Shown piece after piece: positions 34,553 through 43,514 of a DNA stretch of 64,000 nucleotides. The notes under the pieces were generated by a model. It was not told where the DNA came from and did no database searches. It saw only the letters and a program-made list of their open reading frames with translations. Position numbers and translations under genes: made by a program. How positions within the stretch are numbered: position 1 is the stretch's first letter; each line of letters begins with the position of its first letter. This stretch comes from Pseudomonas fluorescens. Its GTDB lineage: Bacteria; Pseudomonadota; Gammaproteobacteria; Pseudomonadales; Pseudomonadaceae. The DNA lies in contig LR782234.1 of assembly GCA_902825215.1 (NCBI GenBank), forward strand, positions 2,418,001 through 2,482,000, in the 5' to 3' direction.

Positions 34553-34577
34553 GAGCCCCGCAAGTGCGGGGCTTTTT
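34553..34577 (+). terminator. intrinsic terminator
   Basis: Stem agccccgc - loop aagt - gcggggct followed by TTTTT. It serves the small charged gene. On the opposite strand it lies just after the stop of the 34585 gene and may act in both directions. Confidence 0.9.
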
Positions 34578-34584
34578 CACAGGC

Positions 34585-34857
34585 TCAAAGATCGTCCAGC
34601 TGGGTGAAGTCCGGGTGTGAAGCCCGATAGCCCAGTGTCCTGTCGATCCAGGCATTCAGCTCGTTGACCATCACTGGCGCATGGCCGGGATAGTTTTCGA
34701 GGGTACTGAGCAGGGTGCGTTCGATGTCGGGAACGGCACTCAGGTTTCGAGTCTTGATGTAGTGGCCGATAAAACAGTCGAGTTCAAAGCGTTCTGTCGT
34801 GGACAGATGAATACACTCCAGGCCACCGACCTGTTTGATTGCAAAATCGTCGCGCAA
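34585..34857 (-). CDS. hypothetical protein
   Basis: About 90 residues (LRDDFAIKQVGGLECIHLSTTERFELDCFIGHYIKTRNLSAVPDIERTLLSTLENYPGHAPVMVNELNAWIDRTLGY). There is no ATG; a TTG at 34857 has AGAG seven bases upstream and a TTG at 34872 is the other choice. Coding character looks real but I cannot name the family. The 248 bp upstream (34858-35105) hold no gene that I can support. Confidence 0.55.
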   Translation of the reverse strand: MRDDFAIKQVGGLECIHLSTTERFELDCFIGHYIKTRNLSAVPDIERTLLSTLENYPGHAPVMVNELNAWIDRTLGYRASHPDFTQLDDL

Positions 34858-35105
34858 CTTAGTTCTCTGCAAGGCTTGTAGATGTTATTGGGATCCTGGT
34901 TTGTTGACTCTTTGGTCAACTGGTATACCAAATGGAAATGCGGCGCGCATGCTAGCTGTAGTGCAGCGAAATGTATGTACGACGGTCGGGTTGTCTGACA
35001 AGCGGTTGGTCCATTTGCGTATCGGTTACATTCGCACTGTTTCAGCAGTGAAACAGCCGTTGTAACGACGCCGAGTCAATGATTTGCTCAAATCGCGTTC
35101 GCCGC

Positions 35106-35786
35106 TCATTCAACCGGCTGAATCAATTCAGCATTTTGATTGCGGACGTTACCGACGGCTTTGCCGACTTTATGCCATTCGAACGACTCGCTGCCTTCAC
35201 CTTCGAACAACAACATCTGCTCGGCGCGCTCAATGGTGGTCGCCGGATCGAGCCACTCGCGTGCCAGTTCCGCGCCGAACACCACCGGGCGGCGATCATG
35301 CACATCGAGCAGGCCTCCGACCGCCTCGGCGGTAATGATCACAAAACCGTCATCGTTTCGAGCCGCGCTTTGCGCTGTGGGAAACTGGCCGATGGCGGCG
35401 CAGAAAACCGCGCCCTGGTCCGCTCGACGAATCAGCCATGGCTGGCGGGTTTTTTCGCCGGTATCGACCCATTCAAACCAGTTGTCGACGGGGACAATCA
35501 GGCGATGGCGCCAGATCGCGCGGAAAAAAGCGCCATGGGCGACTTTTTCTACGCGGGCATTGATCGGCGCCGGGCGATCCGTGGCCCAGTGCGGCCGCCA
35601 GCCCCAGCGCAGGTTGTCGGCCTGAATGCTTTGCCCCTGTTGATGGAGAACCGCCAGCGCGGTGGTCGGCGCCGCGTTGTAGCGGGCCAGCGGCGCATCG
35701 CCGACGTGATTGATCAAGGCGTCGGGAATGCTCAGTGTGGCGACGAAGTCATGTATGCCGCGATATTGCGAGAGTCTTCCGCACAT
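35106..35786 (-). CDS. SOS response-associated peptidase (SRAP/YedK/HMCES)
   Basis: 226 residues from the ATG at 35786 (GGAG nine bases upstream). It begins MCGRLSQY, so after Met removal Cys2 becomes the catalytic N-terminus that forms a thiazolidine with abasic sites. Other family points: RYNAAPTT, RWGWRPHWA, PINARVEKV, CLIVPVDNWFEW-like (here HRLIVPVDNWFEW, catalytic Glu) and VHDRRPVVF (catalytic His). It shields abasic sites in single-stranded DNA. Confidence 0.95.
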   Translation of the reverse strand: MCGRLSQYRGIHDFVATLSIPDALINHVGDAPLARYNAAPTTALAVLHQQGQSIQADNLRWGWRPHWATDRPAPINARVEKVAHGAFFRAIWRHRLIVPVDNWFEWVDTGEKTRQPWLIRRADQGAVFCAAIGQFPTAQSAARNDDGFVIITAEAVGGLLDVHDRRPVVFGAELAREWLDPATTIERAEQMLLFEGEGSESFEWHKVGKAVGNVRNQNAELIQPVE

Positions 35787-35997
35787 GGGCTGAAATCTCC
35801 GGTTGGACATTTCAGGATAGTCGCTGACGTCTCCAGCGGAGACTCTCTGCGTCAAAGCGCAATGACGTGGCGAGCGCCGGAACCAAAGCCTGTGTACCCT
35901 GTCCCATCTCGGCTCGCGAAGGGCGGTTCAGGGGCGGGAAGGGCGAGGGAAGTTGCCAATCGACAACATGACAGCAGCGCTCGCGCTCAAGGCGAAC

Positions 35998-36897
35998 ATG
36001 ACATCTGGATTCAAGCTTTTTACTGCTGCGCTCATGGTGCTCGTCCTGGCCGGTTGCATCGCCGCACCGATAGAAATGACTGCGCAGACCCAAGCGCGCC
36101 TGCAGGCCCAGGCACCGGTGCGTTTCTTGTTGACCTTCGACGACGGTCCCAGCGCCTCGAGTTTGTGGAACCCGACGGCGATGGTGCTTGACGGCCTCAA
36201 GGACAATCCGCTGCAAGCCAATATCAAAGCGGTGTTTTTTGTGCAGACCCGTGCGCCGCGTGCAGGTAACAGCGAGATTGGTCGCAGTCTGATGCGGCGT
36301 GAACACGATGAGGGCCACATCCTCGCGTTTCACACGGCGACTCACTGGCACACCAATCATCGCTCACTCGACCCGCAACAACTGGAAGCGTCGCTGGGTA
36401 ACGGCACGGCCGATATCGCTGCGATCACCGGGGCGCCGCCGAAATTGCTGCGTCCGCCATTCTGGAATTACGACAAACGCACCTTCGCCGCGTATCAGCA
36501 GCACGGTTTGCAGGTGTTGCTGACGGATCTGAGTGCCAACGACGGCAAGATCTGGGGCTTCAATGCCAGCCCCCGCCGGCGCGCCAATCTGCTGCGGCAG
36601 TTATCCGAGGTGCGTGAGCGTATCGCCGCGGGGGAATTGCCGACGGTGGACGGAGTGATACCGGTGGTGATGACCTTTCATGACCTCAATCGCTACACCG
36701 CGCGACATACCCGCGAATATCTGCAGATCCTGCTCGACAGCGCGGCCGCTACGGGCGTGAAGCTGGACCGCAAGCCTTTCTATGATGATCACGAAGCGCT
36801 GCAAAAAGCGGCGCTGGCGCGCACCGTTGAAAAAAGCTCGGAGCCGGTGAGTCTGCCGGGAATGTGGAACTGGATCTGGGATCATGACTCGCACTGA
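35998..36897 (+). CDS. polysaccharide deacetylase lipoprotein
   Basis: 299 residues from the ATG at 35998, giving a lipoprotein signal (FTAALMVLVLAGCIAA, lipobox LAGC). NodB-type motifs: FLLTFDDGPSA (metal-binding Asp-Asp), HILAFHTATHWHTNH (H-x3-5-H metal ligands) and LLRPPFWNYD. It should remove acetyl groups from an N-acetylated cell-surface sugar in the periplasm. ATGs at 35953 and 35968 would add residues before the signal and are less likely. Confidence 0.87.
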   Translation: MTSGFKLFTAALMVLVLAGCIAAPIEMTAQTQARLQAQAPVRFLLTFDDGPSASSLWNPTAMVLDGLKDNPLQANIKAVFFVQTRAPRAGNSEIGRSLMRREHDEGHILAFHTATHWHTNHRSLDPQQLEASLGNGTADIAAITGAPPKLLRPPFWNYDKRTFAAYQQHGLQVLLTDLSANDGKIWGFNASPRRRANLLRQLSEVRERIAAGELPTVDGVIPVVMTFHDLNRYTARHTREYLQILLDSAAATGVKLDRKPFYDDHEALQKAALARTVEKSSEPVSLPGMWNWIWDHDSH

Positions 36898-36994
36898 TTT
36901 GTGAGCCAATAGACATTCCAGCGTCAACGCCTCCGCAGATGCTGATCTATGCTCTATCGATTAAACGGCCCCATCGCCTGCGAGGCGTGCCCCC

Positions 36995-37237
36995 ATGCTT
37001 GCTCTTGACGACATCTGCTGCATCGTTGAATCAGGCTTTCCCGGGTTTGGATGTGAATGCAAACGCACATCGCACGGGCTGTTGCAGATCAAGGTCTTTC
37101 GGCCGGAAAACGGCCAGGTCGAGTTACTGCTCAACGGCGTATCGCCGGAACATCTCGTCACGATTCGCGCCATATCAAACTTCATCGGTGAACTGCGCAC
37201 GGAAATGAGCGCCGGGCGCCGGGCGTTTGCCGGTTAA
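36995..37237 (+). CDS. DUF1652 family protein
   Basis: 80 residues, a small family found nearly only in Pseudomonas. Pattern: LDDICCIVESGFPGFGCECK, then LLQIKVFRPENGQVELLLNGVSPEHLVTIRAISNFIGELRTEM. Function unknown. It ends 3 bp before the convergent NUDIX gene. Confidence 0.88.
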   Translation: MLALDDICCIVESGFPGFGCECKRTSHGLLQIKVFRPENGQVELLLNGVSPEHLVTIRAISNFIGELRTEMSAGRRAFAG

Positions 37238-37240
37238 GGC

Positions 37241-37603
37241 TCATAGACGCCGTTGAAACGCTTCAACAATGCGCAGCGTCGCTTCATTGGTATTCAAATG
37301 TCGCACCGCATCCAGCGGATGCCAGATGCAATCGATGATTTCGTTCTGCGGGCGCACCTTCTCGAGGTCTGCAACCGACGCTTCATAAACATGATGCCGG
37401 GTGCTGCCGCTCTGCATTTCCATCAAATACAACACATCGTCGGCATTCAGCCCGGTTTCTTCCTGCAATTCACGCACGGCCGCCTGCGCGCGGGTTTCCC
37501 CGGGCTCGACCTTGCCGCCGGGCAATGTCCAGTGGCTGCGCGGTTTGCGGACCAGGAGGATGTGGCGATCCTGTTCGCATATAACGGTTGCACGTACTTT
37601 CAT
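37241..37603 (-). CDS. NUDIX hydrolase
   Basis: 120 residues. A full Nudix box at about 30-52: [23 protein letters not shown] (G-x5-E-x7-R-E-x2-E-E-x-G), which binds Mg and hydrolyses a nucleoside-diphosphate-linked substrate. The N-terminal [24 protein letters not shown] strand is typical of MutT-like short members. Substrate not deducible. Confidence 0.92.
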   Translation of the reverse strand: MKVRATVICEQDRHILLVRKPRSHWTLPGGKVEPGETRAQAAVRELQEETGLNADDVLYLMEMQSGSTRHHVYEASVADLEKVRPQNEIIDCIWHPLDAVRHLNTNEATLRIVEAFQRRL

Positions 37604-37827
37604 GTGTTACCTGTTTACGGCTTGTCACGATATTGTCATCAAACTGCAATATTTGAGCCGATGCCTCAAGTAAAGGTTTCAATAAGATTTTGAGCGTGCG
37701 TGGTGGCGTAAAGTGCAAGATTTCTGAGGGTCAGACCTGGCGACATCCGGTCGGCAAATTCAGTGAGTCGGGGTGTAAGGTAAGCCGGTGAAACTCGAAC
37801 TGACCGTAAGCAACTATGGAGGTGTCC

Positions 37828-38025
37828 ATGAGCATGCCGATGTTGAACAAGATGCACATGAACGGCTATGACGTGCTTAGCGTGAACAATGGCCCGTGGC
37901 GGGTCTGCACCCAGGGTGACCGGCTGGCATCGTTTGCCAGCAAAGAGGAGGCGCTGGCTTACGCCGCAGCACTGCCTGGCTACAAAAAACGCTCGACGCG
38001 GGCGAAAAGTCACACAGCTCAATGA
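37828..38025 (+). CDS. small DUF2188-like protein
   Basis: 65 residues from the ATG at 37828 with GGAGGT four bases upstream. The body (GYDVLSVNNGPWRVCTQGDRLASFASKEEALAYAAALPGYKKRS) has the W-x-V...F-x-x-K-E-E-A-x-x-x-A pattern of DUF2188-type proteins. A strong terminator follows 12 bp after the stop. Confidence 0.7.
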   Translation: MSMPMLNKMHMNGYDVLSVNNGPWRVCTQGDRLASFASKEEALAYAAALPGYKKRSTRAKSHTAQ

Positions 38026-38037
38026 ATGGTTGTAACC

Positions 38038-38067
38038 GAGAGCCCCGGCAAATGCCGGGGCTCTTTG
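38038..38067 (+). terminator. intrinsic terminator
   Basis: Stem gagccccggca - loop aa - tgccggggctc followed by TTT. It terminates the DUF2188-like gene and, read in reverse, could also serve the convergent 38093 gene. Confidence 0.88.
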
Positions 38068-38092
38068 GTTGAAGGGGAAAACAGGTTGGGAC

Positions 38093-38332
38093 TCAGTGCA
38101 CCTTGATTCGGCTGATGGCCCGCGCTTTCACTTCTTTGGCGTAGATTTGCAGCCGTTCCTCATCGCTTTGCAGCACCTGGCACGACCTCAGCACCGCTTG
38201 CGCGTCCGCTTCATTGCCCGATTTGCGCAACTGCTCGGCGATGCGTTTCAGATCGACAGCTGACCAGCGCAAGTCCGATGCAACGCTTTGCAGGTCGCGC
38301 TGAAGTTCGTGTTCGTATTCATTGAGCCGCAT
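38093..38332 (-). CDS. small helical hypothetical protein
   Basis: 79 residues from the ATG at 38332, which has AGGAG six bases upstream; the ATG at 38338 sits on the ribosome site. The sequence (MRLNEYEHELQRDLQSVASDLRWSAVDLKRIAEQLRKSGNEADAQAVLRSC...) is a coiled-coil-like helical protein. Family not recognised. Confidence 0.62.
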   Translation of the reverse strand: MRLNEYEHELQRDLQSVASDLRWSAVDLKRIAEQLRKSGNEADAQAVLRSCQVLQSDEERLQIYAKEVKARAISRIKVH

Positions 38333-38515
38333 GATCATCTCCTGAACATTCTCGGTAAAAGAGAGTAGTCGCATTTTTCGCCGATGGGCAAAGCTCGTTC
38401 GTCTGTCTGTCCAGGTTGTGAAAAGTTGTGCAGATTGAACCACGGGCGGCGTGCCACGATGGATGTACGCCCGGTTACACGTTACATTCGCTTTTTTTTG
38501 GATCAGGAATACACC

Positions 38516-38851
38516 ATGCGGATGTGGATCGGGGTTTTGGCGTTTGCCCTGTTGGCGGGTTGCTCGTTGCCGAGGTCACTCGTGCCGGGTGAACCGAATG
38601 TCAGCAAGACCAGCGACAAGGCACCCAAGGACTATGCCGCCTGTGTATTACCGTTGTGGCAGCGGGATGTAGCGAAGACCTCGCAAACCTCTATCTCCAA
38701 CGGCTACCGCATCACCGCGCCAAGTGTCATCACTGCGGATGAGATCCTGGATATCGTCAAATACAAGGACGGCAGCCGGGTTTCGTTGTATCAGGGGCCG
38801 CCATGGGCCAAGTCGGGGGCGTTGCGCCAATCGGTGCGTGATTGCCTGTAG
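38516..38851 (+). CDS. small lipoprotein
   Basis: 111 residues from the ATG at 38516 with CAGGA seven bases upstream. Lipoprotein signal MRMWIGVLAFALLAGCS (lipobox LAGC). The mature part contains two widely spaced Cys (YAACVLPLW and the terminal VRDCL) that could form a disulfide. Function unknown. Confidence 0.75.
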   Translation: MRMWIGVLAFALLAGCSLPRSLVPGEPNVSKTSDKAPKDYAACVLPLWQRDVAKTSQTSISNGYRITAPSVITADEILDIVKYKDGSRVSLYQGPPWAKSGALRQSVRDCL

Positions 38852-38958
38852 CCGTCTACGGCGTGAAACGCGCGGTGACAGTTGTAAGCAAACCGTTTGC
38901 CAGCGTGCGCTAGGCTTTCGAGTGTCGGTCGGCAAGACCTCGAAGGGAGCCTCGGATC

Positions 38959-39564
38959 ATGGATGATCTGGTCAAAGAAGTCATACCGTTGTTGCAGTAT
39001 CTGATTCCCGGGTTTCTATCCGCATGGATTTTCTATTCGCTCACAGCGTTCAAACGGCCTGATACATTCGGGCAGATTGTGCAGGCGTTGATTTTCACGT
39101 TTGTGGTTCAGGGAGCGGTCTGGGCGATAGGCTCTCTGTGTTTGTGGGTGGGTTCGAAAGGTTTTTCCATCGGCCGCTGGGACGCCAAAGCCGAAACCAT
39201 GTGGGCATTCGTTGTGTCGGTGACGCTTGGACTGCTGTCCTGTTATCTGGCCACCAATGACAAATTGCATGGCTGGTTACGCGGTCGAAACGTGACGAAA
39301 CAATCTTCCTACCCCAGTGAATGGTTCAGCATTTTTGCCCAGCACCATCGCCTCATCACGCTGCATCTGAACGATGAAAGGCGCGTTTTTGGCTGGCCTG
39401 TGGAGTGGCCACCAGAGGCCAGCAATGGCCAGTTCGTGATGCAAAATCCGTGTTGGCTGGATGCCGACGGGAAAGAAGTGCCTTTTGGCGCCGAGTTTTT
39501 GCTGATAGATTCCGGGAAAGTCAAATGGGTCGAATTCGGCCCGAAACAGGAGGTGTCGTCATGA
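38959..39564 (+). CDS. membrane protein, DUF6338-like
   Basis: 201 residues. Three hydrophobic segments (about 10-28, 37-63 and 75-95) precede a soluble C-terminal half (SEWFSIFAQHHRLITLHLNDERRVFGWPVEWPPEA...) rich in beta-strands. The LIPGFLSAWIFYSLTAFKRP opening fits a family I recall as DUF6338; I am not certain. It overlaps the next small gene by ATGA, so they form a coupled pair. Confidence 0.65.
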   Translation: MDDLVKEVIPLLQYLIPGFLSAWIFYSLTAFKRPDTFGQIVQALIFTFVVQGAVWAIGSLCLWVGSKGFSIGRWDAKAETMWAFVVSVTLGLLSCYLATNDKLHGWLRGRNVTKQSSYPSEWFSIFAQHHRLITLHLNDERRVFGWPVEWPPEASNGQFVMQNPCWLDADGKEVPFGAEFLLIDSGKVKWVEFGPKQEVSS

Positions 39565-39686
39565 CAGCCAGAGCACCGCAACCAATGCCAGAATGGGTCG
39601 CACGTCGTTACACGCCAGATGGCAAGCCTGTGGCGAATGCGCAGCCCAAGGCACCTAGTGGTCCACCACCGCTTAAAAACCAGTAA
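39561..39686 (+). CDS. 41-residue coupled small protein
   Basis: Starts at an ATG with AGGAGG seven bases upstream and overlaps the stop of the membrane protein gene (ATGA). The product (MTARAPQPMPEWVARRYTPDGKPV, then a Pro-rich tail PSGPPPLKNQ) is short, Pro-rich and probably disordered. It may act with the membrane protein. Confidence 0.7.
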   Translation: MTARAPQPMPEWVARRYTPDGKPVANAQPKAPSGPPPLKNQ

Positions 39687-39692
39687 GCTTTT

Positions 39693-40595
39693 TTACCCGC
39701 CCCAACCTTGCGCCACAGCCCGGCGAATCGCTTCCAGCAGCATCGCAAACGCCGGGTTGTCGTTGTTCTCTCGCCAGATCAGGTGCAGTTCGCTCTGCAC
39801 CCCTTCGCCCAGATCAATATCGCGAAACACCACGTTCTTGAACACCACGCTGGTCGCGCAACGCGGTACCAGCGCCAGGCCCATGCCGGCGTTGACCAAC
39901 GCCAGAATCGTCAGTGATGAACCCAGCCACTGCACGTAGTCCGGTGCGACCCGCGCCGAGCGCAGCATGCCGGTCAGCAGTTCGTTGAACGGTGGATAGG
40001 CCGCGTGGGAGTACATCAGAAACGGTTGTTGATCCAGATCGCTGACCAGCACTTCAGCCGCCGTTGCCAGCGGGTGCGCGCTGGGCACCGCCAGCACAAA
40101 CGGCTCGCGGACCAGGCATTCGGTGGCGTAGCCCGGCTCCAGCAGCGGCGCGCGGGCGATGCCCAGATCGATGCGTCGTGCGCGCAGGGCTTCGTGTTGC
40201 TGATAGGTGTTCATCTCGCTCAGATCGATTTTCACCTGCGGCTGTTTCAAGCGTGCCTCGGCGATCACCTTGGGCAAAAACTCATACACCGCGCTGCCGA
40301 CAAAACTGATGTTCACCGAGCCGATATCACCCTCGGCGAAACGCCGCGCGGTGATTGCTGCCTGCTGGGCGCGCTCAAGCAAATTCTGCGCTTCGATGAA
40401 AAATGCGCGCCCGGCGGCCGTCAGCGCAACGCTACGGGTGCTGCGGGTGAACAATTCGACGCCGAGGTGATGCTCCAGCAACTGGATCTGCCGGCTCAGC
40501 GGCGGCTGAGTCATGTTGAGCCGTTCGGCGGCGCGGCGAAAATTCAGTTCGGTGGCAACGGTGGTGAAGCAACGCAGTTGGGTCAGTTCGAACAT
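39693..40595 (-). CDS. LysR-family regulator of the glucarate module
   Basis: 300 residues from the ATG at 40595. HTH: LNFRRAAERLNMTQPPLSRQIQLLEHHLGVELFTRSTRSVALTAAG. The effector-binding domain has the LysR periplasmic-binding-like fold (VKIDLSEMNTYQQHEALRARRIDLGIAR...). It is divergent from an MFS permease and glucarate dehydratase, its probable targets. A T-N11-A dyad overlaps its start region. Confidence 0.9.
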   Translation of the reverse strand: MFELTQLRCFTTVATELNFRRAAERLNMTQPPLSRQIQLLEHHLGVELFTRSTRSVALTAAGRAFFIEAQNLLERAQQAAITARRFAEGDIGSVNISFVGSAVYEFLPKVIAEARLKQPQVKIDLSEMNTYQQHEALRARRIDLGIARAPLLEPGYATECLVREPFVLAVPSAHPLATAAEVLVSDLDQQPFLMYSHAAYPPFNELLTGMLRSARVAPDYVQWLGSSLTILALVNAGMGLALVPRCATSVVFKNVVFRDIDLGEGVQSELHLIWRENNDNPAFAMLLEAIRRAVAQGWGG

Positions 40596-40616
40596 TGATC
40601 TAATCCGGGTATCAAT
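40594..40616. promoter_or_regulatory. LysR-type T-N11-A operator
   Basis: Dyad attgat - 11 bases - atcaat in the divergent promoter of the LysR and MFS genes; a second dyad tctaatc/gattaga spans 40599-40637. This matches the general LysR box layout, so it is a plausible autoregulatory and activation site. Confidence 0.6.
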
Positions 40617-40715
40617 CGAATGCCAAGTTAGATTAGACGGGATCAATGCACGGCGTCCATGATCGACCCATCGCTTCACGCCATTCCTAAAAACAACAAG
40701 ATCGGGAGTCGCCCC

Positions 40716-42083
40716 TTGAAAACCCTGCAGAGTCCAGCGGACGTCACGGTGCTCGCCCGTGCCGCCGCCAAGGTCAAGCGCCACGTGCTGCCGCTGTTCG
40801 TGGTGATGTTCATCGTCAACTACATCGATCGGGTCAACATCGGCTTTGTCCGCAGTCATCTGGAAACCGATCTGGGTATCGGGGCTGCGGCATACGGCTT
40901 GGGCGCCGGACTGTTCTTCATCGGCTACGCGTTGTTCGAAGTGCCCTCCAACATGCTGTTGCAGCGTTACGGCGCACGGGTATGGCTGACGCGGATCATG
41001 TTCACCTGGGGTGCGGCCGCCATGGCCATGGCGTTCGTGCGCGGTGAAACCAGCTTCTATGTGTTGCGCTTCATTCTTGGCGCGGCCGAGGCGGGGTTCT
41101 TTCCGGGAATCATCTATTACTTCACGCAATGGCTGCCAGCCTCCGAACGCGGCAAGACCATGGCGGTGTTTCTCAGTGGCTCGGCGATTGCCTCGGTGAT
41201 CTCCGGCCCGGTGTCCGGTGCGTTGCTGCACATCAGCGGCCTGGGCCTGCACGGCTGGCAGTGGATGTTTCTGATCGAGGGCGCGGCGTCGGTGGTGCTG
41301 TGCGCGTTCGTCTGGTTCTGGCTGCAATCGCATCCACGTCAGGCGAAGTGGCTGAGCGAAGACGAGCGTGAAGCGCTGGTCGCGGCGATCGATGAAGAGC
41401 AGCGCGCCCGCGAAGCGGTGCAGGTGAGCCAACCGTCAATGTTCAAGTTGCTGGCGGATCGGCAGATCGCGCTGTTCTGCTTCATTTACTTTTCGATTGC
41501 CCTGACCATTTACGGCGCGACGTTCTGGCTGCCGAGCATGATCAAGAAGATGGGCAACCTTGGCGACTTCCAGGTCGGCCTGCTCAATTCGATTCCGTGG
41601 ATCATTTCGATTGTTGCCATGTACGGGTTCGCCGCGATGGCCGGCAAATGGAAATTCCAGCAGGCGTGGGTCGCCCTGACCCTGGTGATCGCCGCTATCG
41701 GCATGTTCATGTCGACCACCGGCGGCCCGGTTTTCGCGTTCGTTGCCATCTGCTTTGCAGCGATTGGCTTCAAAGCCGCATCGGCGCTGTTCTGGCCGAT
41801 TCCGCAAAGCTATCTCGATGCGCGCATCGCGGCGGCAGTGATCGCGCTGATCAATTCCATTGGCAATCTCGGCGGCTTCGTCGCGCCGACCGCGTTCGGC
41901 ATCCTCGAGCAAACCACCGGCTCAATCGAGGGCGGACTGTATGGCCTGGCGGCGACTTCACTGATCGCCGCGGTGGTGATTTTCTTTGCCCGTACGGCGC
42001 CGGGCGCCAAAGGCAAAACCCCGGCAAAGCCCGCTGATGAAACCGCCGTTGTCGCGACGGCCAGGCCGGCCGCGAGCCATTGA
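40716..42083 (+). CDS. MFS permease (anion:cation symporter family)
   Basis: 455 residues from a TTG at 40716 with GGGAG seven bases upstream; the ATG at 40659 has no ribosome site. Twelve helices. Signature of the ACS/phthalate-type MFS: FIVNYIDRVNIGFV in helix 1, GYALFEVPSNMLLQRYGARVWLTRI, then GAAEAGFFPGIIYYFTQWLPASERGKTM. Such carriers import hexarates and related sugar acids with protons; the next gene makes D-glucarate the likely substrate. Confidence 0.9.
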   Translation: MKTLQSPADVTVLARAAAKVKRHVLPLFVVMFIVNYIDRVNIGFVRSHLETDLGIGAAAYGLGAGLFFIGYALFEVPSNMLLQRYGARVWLTRIMFTWGAAAMAMAFVRGETSFYVLRFILGAAEAGFFPGIIYYFTQWLPASERGKTMAVFLSGSAIASVISGPVSGALLHISGLGLHGWQWMFLIEGAASVVLCAFVWFWLQSHPRQAKWLSEDEREALVAAIDEEQRAREAVQVSQPSMFKLLADRQIALFCFIYFSIALTIYGATFWLPSMIKKMGNLGDFQVGLLNSIPWIISIVAMYGFAAMAGKWKFQQAWVALTLVIAAIGMFMSTTGGPVFAFVAICFAAIGFKAASALFWPIPQSYLDARIAAAVIALINSIGNLGGFVAPTAFGILEQTTGSIEGGLYGLAATSLIAAVVIFFARTAPGAKGKTPAKPADETAVVATARPAASH

Positions 42084-42113
42084 ATCGATTGTTGATCTGT
42101 CAGGAGCATCATC

Positions 42114-43388
42114 TTGAAAATCACCCGTGTCACGGTCACCCCGATTGCCTTTCGTGATCCGCCGCTGCTCAACGCCAGTGGCATCCACGAACCTTATGCC
42201 CTGCGCTCGATCATCGAGATCGAAAGCGACAACGGCTACATCGGCCTCGGTGAAAGTTATGGCGACGCGCCGGCGCTGGCGATCCAGCAACAAGTGCAGG
42301 CGCAACTGATCGGTCTCGACCCATTCAACCTCAATCAGTTGCGCGCGATCGTGCAGGCGACGGTCGCGGCGCACAAACCGGCCAGTCTGGCCGGAGCCGA
42401 ACTGGCACCGGGTTCACACGCCAGCAAAGCAGTGAGCAACGCCTATTCGGCGTTCGAAGTGGCGTTTCTCGATTTGCAGGCGCATTACCTGAACGTGCCG
42501 CTGGTGGACCTGCTCGGCGGCGCGATCCGCGAAGAAGTACCGTTCAGCGCCTACCTGTTTTTCAAATACGCGCAGCATGTCGATTCGCCGTACAAGCCGG
42601 ATGATTGGGGCGAAGCGCTCACGGAGCAGCAGATCGTTGCGCAAGCGACGCGGATGATCGAGGCGTACGGTTTCAAGAGTATCAAGCTCAAGGCCGGCAC
42701 CTTGCCCCCGGAACACGAAGTGGCCTGCATCAAGGCGCTGAAGAAAGCCTTTCCCGGCTACCCGCTGCGCATCGATCCGAATGGCAACTGGTCGCTGCAA
42801 ACCTCGATTCGCATGGCCGAGCTGCTCGGTGATGATCTGCAATATTACGAAGACCCGACGCCAGGCCTCGACGGTATGGCTGAACTGCACAAGCGCACCG
42901 GCCTGCCGCTGGCGACCAATATGGTGGTCACCGATTTCGAGGAGTTTCGCCGCAGCGTGGCGCAGAACAGCGTGCAGATCGTGCTCGCCGACCACCACTA
43001 TTGGGGCGGCCTGCGCGACACCCAGACCCTGGCGAAAATGTGCGAGGTATTCGGCCTCGGTGTATCGATGCACTCCAACTCGCACCTGGGCATCAGCCTG
43101 ATGGCCATGGCGCATGTCGCGGCCGCTGTGCCAAATCTGGATTACGCCTGCGACACCCATTACCCGTGGCAGGAGCCGGACGAAGAGGTGATCAAGGGCG
43201 GCAAGCTGCCGATTGTCGATGGCTGCGTGAAGATCAGTCGCGCGCCCGGGCTCGGGCTGGAACTGGATCATGAGCAGTTGGGCAAACTGCATGATCAATA
43301 CCTGACCTGCGGGATTCGCCAGCGCGATGATGTACGGCAGATGCAGCGGTACAAGCCGGACTGGAGGGCGGTCAAGCCGAGGTTTTGA
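42114..43388 (+). CDS. gudD: glucarate dehydratase (enolase superfamily)
   Basis: 424 residues from a TTG at 42114 with AGGAG seven bases upstream. Active-site layout of GlucD: K191-x-K193 (SIKLKAG), metal ligands D221 and N223 in IDPNGNW, E246 (YYEDPTPG), N269 (LATNMVV) and catalytic H320 (VSMHSNSHLG). It dehydrates D-glucarate (and L-idarate) to 5-keto-4-deoxyglucarate. The preceding permease 30 bp upstream and the divergent LysR make a compact uptake-and-first-step module; the following pathway enzymes are not in this window. Confidence 0.93.
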   Translation: MKITRVTVTPIAFRDPPLLNASGIHEPYALRSIIEIESDNGYIGLGESYGDAPALAIQQQVQAQLIGLDPFNLNQLRAIVQATVAAHKPASLAGAELAPGSHASKAVSNAYSAFEVAFLDLQAHYLNVPLVDLLGGAIREEVPFSAYLFFKYAQHVDSPYKPDDWGEALTEQQIVAQATRMIEAYGFKSIKLKAGTLPPEHEVACIKALKKAFPGYPLRIDPNGNWSLQTSIRMAELLGDDLQYYEDPTPGLDGMAELHKRTGLPLATNMVVTDFEEFRRSVAQNSVQIVLADHHYWGGLRDTQTLAKMCEVFGLGVSMHSNSHLGISLMAMAHVAAAVPNLDYACDTHYPWQEPDEEVIKGGKLPIVDGCVKISRAPGLGLELDHEQLGKLHDQYLTCGIRQRDDVRQMQRYKPDWRAVKPRF

Positions 43389-43406
43389 GGCGGTCAATGC
43401 CGCCGC

Positions 43407-43500
43407 CATCGCGGGCAAGCCCGCTCCCACAGTGATGTTATGAAACACAAGATTGCTGAGCGATATCGAATATTGTGGGAGCGAGCCTGCTCGCGAACGG
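43407..43500. repeat. hybrid REP doublet
   Basis: The left arm is of the cgcgggcaagcccgctcccac class and the right arm of the gtgggagcgagcctgctcgcg class, with a spacer of about 50 bp. The two arms share the central ctcccac/gtgggag but belong to two subclasses. Confidence 0.8.
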
Positions 43501-43514
43501 AGCAACTGAATTCT

